A stretch of 5,188 nt of DNA from Vampirovibrionales bacterium (lineage in GTDB: Bacteria; Cyanobacteriota; Vampirovibrionia; Vampirovibrionales; JAGQHJ01): assembly GCA_025451145.1 (NCBI GenBank), contig JANWKX010000096.1, positions 1 to 5,188 on the forward strand. Reading direction: 5' to 3'. Position 1 is the stretch's first letter; the number at the start of each line of letters is the position of its first letter. Positions 1-3,774 of the stretch are shown piece after piece. Made by a program: the position numbers and the translations under genes. The notes below the pieces were generated by a model, which was not told where the DNA came from, made no database searches, and was given only the letters and a program-made list of their open reading frames with translations.

Positions 1-168
1 CATCAAAAAAGCCTGATGGATTGTGCCCGGACTGGGCTGGTTGTTTCCGCCCTTAGTCTTCAGGAAACAGGTCCCATCAGAGGGCTACCCGACAACGAAC
101 AGGTTGAACGGCTTCTTGGCTTGACACTCGGATATACCGAGGCGCCACAAGCCAGTTTTGCAATCTGA
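1..168 (+). CDS. C-terminal end of a partial gene, possibly nitroreductase/SagB-like
   Basis: An open frame runs from the first base to a TGA at 166-168 and gives the last 55 residues of a protein whose start lies outside the window. The piece reads as an amphipathic helix (residues 6-20, MDCARTGLVVSALSL), then GPIRGLPDNEQVERLLGL, then LGYTEAP near the end. In the nitroreductase/SagB (ThcOx) flavoenzyme family the C-terminus has a similar order: a helix of the A-L-G-L type, a PIGGFDD-like turn, a VxxLLGL helix and a final strand. The resemblance comes from recall of the family pattern and is weak. No FMN-binding residues fall in this piece. No convincing terminator follows; the stem GGCGA/TCGCC at 209-222 has no T tract. 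That a real coding end is present is fairly likely; the family is a guess. Confidence 0.5.
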   Translation, partial: HQKSLMDCARTGLVVSALSLQETGPIRGLPDNEQVERLLGLTLGYTEAPQASFAI

Positions 169-282
169 TTGACGGGATTACAATTCCGGCCAGGTCAGTT
201 TTGAAACAGGCGAGCCTTCGCCAAATCATAAACCCCTTAAAGTATCCAAATCCTGGAGAAATTGGAATCCACTGAGTCTCCC

Positions 283-310
283 TTTACATCTTTGAGGTTC
301 TTGTTAAAAT
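283..310 (+). promoter_or_regulatory. Promoter of tRNA-Asn
   Basis: A -35 box TTTACA (283-288; consensus TTGACA) and a -10 box TAAAAT (305-310; consensus TATAAT) are separated by 16 bases. This predicts a start near 317, about 7 bases before the mature tRNA 5' end at 324. The -10 box, but not the -35 box, is copied in the truncated repeat at 1206-1253. Confidence 0.65.
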
Positions 311-341
311 AAAACTATTGTAATCCTCAGTAGCTCAATGG
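294..341 (+). repeat. Direct repeat, left copy (tRNA promoter plus tRNA 5' end)
   Basis: These 48 bases match 1206-1253 at a constant offset of 912 bases, with differences only at 298 (T/C), 316 (T/G) and 338 (A/C). The copy includes the -10 box and tRNA-Asn bases 1-18, ending in the D-loop. Similarity stops sharply at both ends (293 and 342). This copy belongs to the intact tRNA gene. Confidence 0.9.
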
Positions 342-395
342 CAGAGCAATCGGCTGTTAACCGATGGGTTGTAGGTTCGAGTCCTACCTGGGGAG
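324..395 (+). tRNA. tRNA-Asn (anticodon GTT)
   Basis: A complete cloverleaf can be drawn by hand. The acceptor stem is TCCTCAG (324-330) with CTGGGGA (388-394), with one T-G wobble, and G395 is the discriminator. The D-stem is GCTC/GAGC (333-336, 344-347). The anticodon stem is ATCGG/CCGAT (349-353, 361-365) with loop CTGTTAA, giving anticodon GTT at 356-358. The variable loop is GGGTT. The T-arm is GTAGG-TTCGAGT-CCTAC (371-387). CCA is not encoded. The sequence closely resembles cyanobacterial and plastid trnN-GUU, which is the best lineage clue in the window. A run of six T (396-401) follows directly and may help termination. Confidence 0.97.
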
Positions 396-523
396 TTTTT
401 TATTGCCTTTTTTAGCTGACAATCAGCGATTAAGAGATTTCCCCAACATAAGGTCAGTAAATTCCTTGACCTGCCCAAGAAGAAATAGATTTCGGTAGCA
501 AAAAGCTTTACAGAGATCAATAT

Positions 524-551
524 TGTCCTGATTCTGTTTTAAGACTAATAT
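524..551 (+). promoter_or_regulatory. Possible promoter of the toxin-antitoxin pair
   Basis: TTGTCC (524-529) and TAATAT (546-551), each matching 4 of 6 consensus bases, are 16 bases apart. Transcription would begin near 558, giving a leader of about 90 bases before the preferred antitoxin start at 651 that contains the inverted repeat at 621-641. The match is modest. TATACT at 608-613 is an alternative -10 box, but it has no convincing -35 partner. The rest of 396-650 holds no gene I can support. Confidence 0.22.
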
Positions 552-620
552 CTTACTCAGATGGGCAGCATGAGAATGCGTACAGCGGTGAATAAAGTTT
601 TGGTCTTTATACTCGATACT

Positions 621-641
621 ATATCCAGATTTGCTGGATAT
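621..641. promoter_or_regulatory. Inverted repeat before the antitoxin, candidate operator
   Basis: ATATCCAG (621-628) and CTGGATAT (634-641) are a perfect 8-base inverted repeat around a 5-base centre, ending 9 bases before the ATG at 651. Type II toxin-antitoxin operons are usually repressed by the antitoxin or the complex binding palindromes at this place. The right arm also contains the only GGA Shine-Dalgarno-like bases (637-639), so an RNA hairpin could instead hide the ribosome site. The repeat would lie inside the coding region if the more distant start at 561 were used, which is one reason to prefer 651. Confidence 0.5.
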
Positions 642-650
642 TCTATTGGT

Positions 651-809
651 ATGAAAAAGCCCAAACAAAATTTAACACCCAAAACCCCTAAAGCTAAGGC
701 ACAAAGCCCTAGTGAAATTAAAACTGCATCTAATGAGGAAGTTAGAGAGAATCTTGAGATTTTTTACAAGCAACACTCCAAATTAGTAGAGTTGCTTGCC
801 GATAAGTAG
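651..809 (+). CDS. Putative antitoxin of a Doc-type toxin-antitoxin pair
   Basis: This small gene (52 residues from ATG 651) ends in TAG at 807-809, and the toxin ATG follows with no gap, so the two are probably translationally coupled. The protein has a Lys/Pro-rich, probably disordered N-terminal half (MKKPKQNLTPKTPKAKAQ). Its C-terminal half, about residues 23-52, is charged and probably helical (SNEEVRENLEIFYKQHSKLV is its core) and is the likely toxin-binding part. It shows no recognisable Phd/YefM DNA-binding fold, unlike the classical partner of P1 Doc. The same frame is open back to an ATG at 561 (82 residues), but that start has no Shine-Dalgarno and the added part looks unlike a DNA-binding domain. 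Neither start has a strong ribosome site. The antitoxin role rests mainly on position, size and coupling; no direct family was recognised. Confidence 0.65.
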   Translation: MKKPKQNLTPKTPKAKAQSPSEIKTASNEEVRENLEIFYKQHSKLVELLADK

Positions 810-1187
810 ATGGATTTTATCTATCTTTCCTATGAGCAAGTTTTAGAAATCCATGATTATCTGCTGGAAGCGACGCATGGGCGTCCAGGCATTTTGAATG
901 AAAATCTGATTCAATCTGCTTTAGGAAGAGCCCAATGGGACTACATACCGACGTTAGAAGAGAAAGCAGCCGCATTATTGCATTCTCTCGTGACCAATCA
1001 TGGGTTTACGGATGGTAATAAAAGAACAGGGATTGCCTCTACAGCCGTTTTTCTGATGATAAATGGTTATTTTCTATCAATAGAGGATGAAGTCACTGCG
1101 AATTACATTGCAGATCGGGTTAAGCGAAAAGCATTCAACTATGAAACTGCCCTTGACTGGATAAAGGAACACATTCGGCCAATTTAA
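810..1187 (+). CDS. doc: Death-on-curing (Doc/Fic family) toxin
   Basis: The 125-residue protein has the length and layout of Doc toxins. The signature HGFTDGNKRTG is at residues 64-74 and fits the Doc/Fic pattern HxFx[D/N][G/A]NK/R, with His64, Asp68, Asn70, Lys71 and Arg72. Other family-like parts are the N-terminal YLSYEQVLEIHDYLLE, the GRPGILNENLIQSALGRAQ segment (residues 24-42), and FLMINGYFL after the motif. Characterised P1 Doc is a kinase that phosphorylates EF-Tu and stops translation, using the Fic fold with ATP bound in reverse. Whether this protein does the same is inferred from the motif. The key residues look intact, so an active toxin is expected. The ATG is directly next to the antitoxin stop codon. 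The local sequence is visibly more AT-rich than the gene at the right end of the window, consistent with acquisition by transfer. Confidence 0.93.
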   Translation: MDFIYLSYEQVLEIHDYLLEATHGRPGILNENLIQSALGRAQWDYIPTLEEKAAALLHSLVTNHGFTDGNKRTGIASTAVFLMINGYFLSIEDEVTANYIADRVKRKAFNYETALDWIKEHIRPI

Positions 1188-1205
1188 CCAGTCTTTATTG
1201 AACGA

Positions 1206-1253
1206 GAGGCTCTTGTTAAAATAAAACGATTGTAATCCTCAGTAGCTCACTGG
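1206..1253 (+). repeat. Direct repeat, right copy (truncated tRNA start)
   Basis: This is the second copy of the 48-base repeat, matching 294-341 at 45 positions. It begins 18 bases after the Doc stop codon and ends one base before the stop codon of the minus-strand gene at 1255. It carries the -10 box TAAAAT (1217-1222). Upstream bases AACGAGA/TCTTGTT (1201-1217) can also form a 7-pair hairpin with one G-U pair, which the left copy lacks. Confidence 0.9.
1236..1253 (+). pseudogene. tRNA-Asn 5' fragment
   Basis: Bases 1-18 of tRNA-Asn are repeated here (TCCTCAGTAGCTCACTGG), with one change in the D-loop relative to the intact gene. The sequence then departs completely from a tRNA, with no anticodon or T-arm following, so the fragment cannot make a tRNA. 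It is either the leftover of an att-like site or the end of a partial duplication. Confidence 0.8.
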
Positions 1254-1254
1254 A

Positions 1255-1743
1255 TTACTCTAATTCTGAGGCGTGTTCCCGCTCAAATTTAGCGTAAAGT
1301 CGCTGTTTTTTCACATCCTTAACCAATTCATCGAAGCCTTTTGGATGGTATTTGGAAACAGCATCTTGTAATCGTTGAAATTCACTATCACTTTCGATAA
1401 AGGGACCTGCCCATCGAAAAATATCGTACCGGGCCCCATTTTTAAACGGGCCATTAAATTTCGGCGGGTCATCGACAAGCCGAATCAAGTCATCCACTAT
1501 TTCAGACTCCGATTTATCGGCACCTGCTATATTTAAAACCTGAGTCTTAGATGAGAGAAATAGCACGGCAGAAAGAATCGAACAAAGGCCCGCTAACACG
1601 CTTCCACCAGCAGCAATATCCATTATCAGATTGGGATCTACGCCAAACCGTGGTGATGCACTATTTTGTGCTGGCAATGGATTTCTTTTAACAGCGCTTG
1701 GAATACGTTGGTTAGCTGTAAATGATGATAAGCGTTGAATCAT
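1255..1743 (-). CDS. Single-helix membrane protein of unknown function
   Basis: I do not recognise this 162-residue protein. The start ATG (1741-1743) has a good ribosome site, AGGAG at 1752-1756 on the minus strand, 8 bases upstream. Residues 1-34 are basic and probably unstructured, ending in SPRFG. Residues about 39-64 form one hydrophobic helix (IMDIAAGGSVLAGLCSILSA, then VLFLSS). The remaining roughly 95 residues are soluble and charged, with KNGARYDIFRWAGPF and a helical, Lys/Glu-rich end. The basic N-terminus suggests an inside N-terminus and an outside C-terminal domain, though the topology is not certain. Its stop codon lies 2 bases from the tRNA-derived repeat, so the natural C-terminus may have been cut by that event. 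A perfect inverted repeat (1761-1793) stands just upstream of the ribosome site. Confidence 0.72.
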   Translation of the reverse strand: MIQRLSSFTANQRIPSAVKRNPLPAQNSASPRFGVDPNLIMDIAAGGSVLAGLCSILSAVLFLSSKTQVLNIAGADKSESEIVDDLIRLVDDPPKFNGPFKNGARYDIFRWAGPFIESDSEFQRLQDAVSKYHPKGFDELVKDVKKQRLYAKFEREHASELE

Positions 1744-1760
1744 CCGAATAACTCCTGATC

Positions 1761-1793
1761 CTTGATTTAGAAATGAACTTTATCTAAATCAAG
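1761..1793 (-). promoter_or_regulatory. 11-base perfect inverted repeat before the membrane-protein gene
   Basis: CTTGATTTAGA (1761-1771) and TCTAAATCAAG (1783-1793) are perfectly complementary, with an 11-base spacer. In the gene's direction the hairpin ends 4 bases before the AGGAG ribosome site. It may be a repressor operator or an RNA stem-loop controlling translation. The low GC of the stem makes a DNA-binding site at least as likely as a strong RNA hairpin. It is not a terminator, since no T tract follows in either direction at the right distance. Confidence 0.5.
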
Positions 1794-1812
1794 ATAAAAA
1801 GGCAAATTCGAA

Positions 1813-1842
1813 TTTATCGTAGTTCGTTCCCAGTCTCATCAA
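1813..1842 (-). promoter_or_regulatory. Possible promoter of the membrane-protein gene
   Basis: Read on the minus strand, TTGATG (1842-1837) and GATAAA (1818-1813) are separated by 18 bases. This predicts a start near 1806 and a leader of roughly 60 bases that would carry the inverted repeat at 1761-1793. An alternative uses the inverted-repeat arms themselves, TTGATT and TAAATC 17 bases apart. Both are modest matches. Confidence 0.25.
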
Positions 1843-1901
1843 GAGAGGCGTTTTTAAATGCTTTTTTCAAGCGATATCAGTGACTAATTCAAGACAACGC
1901 T

Positions 1902-2288
1902 TCAACCGTGATGCGGTTTTTTAAAGAGCCTCCGATGATAGGTTCCGCTGAAATACACGTTTGCACCGGCGCAATCCAAGACCTCGACTTCTGAAGCATT
2001 GTCCCTGGCAATGAGCCTCCCCCCTTGCAAAGTGAGGTGAAGGACACAATTATCCATCTTGATCTCAAGTTGGTTGTTTACAGGCGTTCCAATACCCTGA
2101 ATTTCGCCGATATGGTCACGCCACATGGCAAAAGCATCCACATCCAGCTTGCCTTCCGGGGACTTTGTAATATCAATGGTATTTTCGCCATCCTTCCAGT
2201 GCCCAACCCAATCCTTGAGGTTAGCGGCCTCTGCCCCCCCCGTTAAACAGAAAATAATAAACCCCACGGCTAAAATTCGTTTGAACAT
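1902..2288 (-). CDS. Small exported protein with two cysteines
   Basis: The 128-residue protein starts with a clear Sec signal peptide: MFKR, a hydrophobic stretch (ILAVGFIIFCLTG) and a likely cut after AEA at residues 19-21. The mature protein opens with LKDWVGHWKDGENTIDI, followed by predicted beta strands. Two cysteines, Cys81 (DNCVLHL) and Cys106 (VLDCAGANVYFSGTYHR), could form a disulfide outside the cytoplasm. The WxGxW...DN...C.G.NV.FSG.Y.R layout resembles a widespread type of small periplasmic beta-barrel-like protein of unknown function. I know no named member well enough to assign one. The ribosome site is the GAGGGGG stretch at 2294-2300, about 5 bases before the ATG. A TTGACA (minus strand, 2379-2374) lies upstream but has no well-spaced -10 box. 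Export is well supported; the role is unknown. Confidence 0.8.
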   Translation of the reverse strand: MFKRILAVGFIIFCLTGGAEAANLKDWVGHWKDGENTIDITKSPEGKLDVDAFAMWRDHIGEIQGIGTPVNNQLEIKMDNCVLHLTLQGGRLIARDNASEVEVLDCAGANVYFSGTYHRRLFKKPHHG

Positions 2289-2393
2289 CCAAGCCCCCTC
2301 ACCTTTTCTGATAGAACCGTCTTTTAGGCAGACCCATGTCTACTGACTTGATGTCCTTCATCATAATTCATTTTGTCAAAACGAGGGGAATAA

Positions 2394-3197
2394 TTAGCAA
2401 GCGTAGTTCACGGAGCTGCCCATCGGCATAGACATGCCCATGCCTTGGTAGCCTTGCGGGTTATAATAGCCACCGCCGGATTCGCCTTCACAACCGCATC
2501 CACAGGATGGTGGCATGGGCTGACACTGAGGATAAGCGTTATACGCACCATAAGACATTTGATAACCGGAATAAGACCCGTAATTACTATAGCCGGATTG
2601 CCCGTATCCGTAAACGCTACCTGAGCCGGTTGACATCGGATATCCTGAATAAGCACCATAACCTGTATAGCTGGTTTGACCGCTCCCATAGGACGTTGGA
2701 TAACCAGACATGCCGTAGCCACTCACTCCCATCTGCCCATAACCGTAGGGCTGTGAACCAAACCATGGCCACGGATAGGGCGGGGCGCCAACGGCACCGT
2801 CACCACCTGGAAGCTGAGACATTTGTAAGATCATGTTGGCAACATCGCTATTTAAAGTTCGATCTTGCGGATCGGAATAATAGGGATTGGGATAATACCC
2901 ATTCGCTCCGGAATACGCTATCGCGTAAGGAGATCCTGAGGTTAGGGTTGGCGTACTGAATACTTGAGATAAAGCATTCGGATCGAGGATCAACCCATTG
3001 CTATTGCCACCCGTTGAAAGGGTTAATCCATCAATCGGTGAGTTTCCCGACTGAAACACAGACCCAAGCTCAGCAAACGGGTCAAATCCGATATTTGAGG
3101 TCAAATCATTGGAAACGGACCCGTTGACCGTACCATTGGCCTGATTCCCAATCTGCGAGACGTTCGTATTTAAATTTAATAAATCGGGTGCAACCAT
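2394..3197 (-). CDS. Gly/Tyr/Ser-rich low-complexity protein with cysteine-rich end
   Basis: The preferred start is the ATG at 3195-3197, giving 267 residues. The frame is open back to a TTG at 3272, but those 25 extra residues look unlike the rest and would use a rare start. Residues 8-30 are Asn/Thr/Ser/Gln-rich. Residues 31-138 are of mixed composition, with YYPNPYYSDP and a short helix NSDVANMILQMSQL. Residues 139-222 are a low-complexity domain with 19 Tyr in 82 residues (141-222) in [G/S]Y[G/S/P] steps. YGAYSGYPMS (180-189) recurs as YGSYSGYQMS (206-215), a 26-residue imperfect period. Cys225, 232, 234 and 236 and a terminal Cys267 flank a Met/Gly-rich tail. There is no signal peptide or membrane helix. 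Such compositions occur in adhesive, sheath or phase-separating proteins, but no function can be assigned. Confidence 0.72.
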   Translation of the reverse strand: MVAPDLLNLNTNVSQIGNQANGTVNGSVSNDLTSNIGFDPFAELGSVFQSGNSPIDGLTLSTGGNSNGLILDPNALSQVFSTPTLTSGSPYAIAYSGANGYYPNPYYSDPQDRTLNSDVANMILQMSQLPGGDGAVGAPPYPWPWFGSQPYGYGQMGVSGYGMSGYPTSYGSGQTSYTGYGAYSGYPMSTGSGSVYGYGQSGYSNYGSYSGYQMSYGAYNAYPQCQPMPPSCGCGCEGESGGGYYNPQGYQGMGMSMPMGSSVNYAC

Positions 3198-3218
3198 TCT
3201 CGTCTTCTCTATCCACTC

Positions 3219-3247
3219 TTTATCATGAAATATATTTAAATAAACAA
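3219..3247 (-). promoter_or_regulatory. Possible promoter of the Gly/Tyr-rich protein gene
   Basis: On the minus strand TTGTTT (3247-3242) and GATAAA (3224-3219) are 17 bases apart, in a very AT-rich stretch just before the ATG at 3197. The predicted start near 3212 gives a leader of about 15 bases. If correct, it excludes the TTG start at 3272, which lies upstream of it. The boxes match only partly. Confidence 0.25.
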
Positions 3248-3332
3248 AATTTGATTTGAAAAATTGCCCCAACCGTCACAAAAGCTGAAACATTTCTTAA
3301 TCTTGTGAAGACTATCCCCTAAAATGTAAAAC

Positions 3333-3356
3333 GCAGCCCTAGATGAGCGACTTAGG
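3333..3356 (+). repeat. Left terminal inverted repeat
   Basis: These 24 bases (GCAGCCCTAGATGAGCGACT, then TAGG) are the reverse complement of 3543-3566 with a single mismatch (C3351 opposite A3548). Pairing stops abruptly on both sides. Confidence 0.9.
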
Positions 3357-3542
3357 CCGGTTTGGGCGAAGCCCAAATTTAGGCCTCTAAAATCAAAATA
3401 CGAAAACCAGAATCAGAGCGAGTCATAGGGATGCCATAGGGGAGATTGAGGGCGTTGCCCTCAAGGGGGGTACAAAGGGGAGTCGGAGACCCCCTTTGCT
3501 GGGGGCTTGGGGGACAGCGTCCCCCAGAGAATAAAAAATAAA

Positions 3543-3566
3543 CCTAAATCGCTCATCTAGGGCTGC
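3543..3566 (-). repeat. Right terminal inverted repeat
   Basis: These 24 bases (CCTAAATCGCTCATCTAGGG, then CTGC) mirror 3333-3356 with one mismatch. The right flank continues as TATTCTGT, whose reverse complement ACAGAATA recurs at 3716-3723. That outer match is short and may be chance. Confidence 0.9.
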
Positions 3567-3774
3567 TATTCTGTGAACTCGGCAGTGAGCCCGCAATGGA
3601 GGTTTCTCGGATAGGTTCTGTATGCTTGCTCCTGTATTCGGATGAAATGAAACGAAACGCTCGACCATTCGGGGGAGTTTTAGGGCTGTCTCCATTAAGT
3701 GGTTGATGAAGCGCTACAGAATATATCATAGGCTGTAGTATAAGGTGCGATATATGTGGAGAGAAAAGGCGCAG
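3567..3774 (+). other. Leader region of the AMIN-protein gene
   Basis: This non-coding stretch carries possible promoter parts for the gene at 3775. TTGATG (3703-3708) with TATCAT (3724-3729) has a short 15-base spacing, and TATAAG (3739-3744) is a possible -10 box without a good -35. Two ribosome sites are visible: AAGGTG (3742-3747) for a possible ATG at 3754, and AAAAGG (3764-3769) for the ATG at 3775. A 36-codon frame at 3597 has no ribosome site and is not supported. No known riboswitch was recognised. Confidence 0.3.

Larger units (their letters stand above)
294..1253. mobile_element. Candidate tRNA-bracketed toxin-antitoxin unit (direct repeat to direct repeat)
   Basis: The interval is bounded by two 48-base direct repeats made of the tRNA-Asn promoter and 5' end. 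It contains the rest of the tRNA, a non-coding stretch and the Doc-type toxin-antitoxin pair. tRNA genes are well-known integration targets, and toxin-antitoxin pairs are common cargo, so an integrated cassette or a duplication scar is plausible. The geometry is unusual: the duplicated part is the 5' end with its promoter, while most integrases duplicate the 3' end. The right copy is also not followed by the 3' part of a tRNA. No integrase or transposase is present in the window. The repeats are seen directly; mobility is inference. A local duplication followed by decay would explain the data as well. Confidence 0.45.
3333..3566. mobile_element. MITE-like 234-bp element with terminal inverted repeats and internal hairpins
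   Basis: The element is bounded by 24-base terminal inverted repeats with one mismatch. Inside are four hairpins: TTTGGGC-GAA-GCCCAAA (3361-3377), TTGAGGGC-GTT-GCCCTCAA (3446-3464), CAAAGGGG/CCCCTTTG around a 10-base loop (3473-3498), and TGGGGGAC-AGC-GTCCCCCA (3508-3526). The first hairpin sits inside an outer AGGCC/GGCCT pairing (3354-3358, 3382-3386). No plausible gene lies inside. The + strand carries long G runs (3439-3442, 3465-3470, 3501-3505, 3509-3513). No clear target-site duplication is visible at 3323-3332 or 3567-3576. A miniature inverted-repeat transposable element or a dispersed palindromic repeat family fits best. It fills most of the 577-bp space (3198-3774) between two divergent genes. 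Confidence 0.72.

Noticed and set aside
209..222. Stem GGCGA/TCGCC after the first gene as a terminator
   Set aside because: Only 5 pairs and no T tract follows.
561..650. N-terminal extension of the antitoxin from ATG 561
   Set aside because: No Shine-Dalgarno precedes 561, and the extension would contain the palindrome at 621-641. It is kept only as an alternative start.
335..668. Minus-strand open frames across the tRNA and the region upstream of the antitoxin
   Set aside because: One overlaps the mature tRNA and both lack ribosome sites or family-like sequence; they are chance frames.
2025..2959. Plus-strand and extra minus-strand frames over the exported and Gly/Tyr-rich genes
   Set aside because: They are shadows of the two minus-strand genes, which have a signal peptide or coherent composition.
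3198..3272. N-terminal extension of the Gly/Tyr-rich protein from a TTG
   Set aside because: It uses a rare start, has a poor ribosome site, and covers an AT-rich promoter-like stretch; ATG 3197 is simpler.
3333..3566. CRISPR array or riboswitch
   Set aside because: There are no regularly spaced direct repeats, and no known riboswitch core was recognised; symmetric terminal repeats fit a MITE-like element better.
3423..3695. 90-codon minus-strand frame
   Set aside because: It spans the hairpins and one end of the inverted-repeat element, has no ribosome site, and its translation reflects G-run composition.
3567..3723. TATTCTGT and ACAGAATA as a longer outer inverted repeat or target duplication of the element
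   Set aside because: Only 8 bases, 149 apart start to start, and not symmetric with the element's left side; chance is likely.
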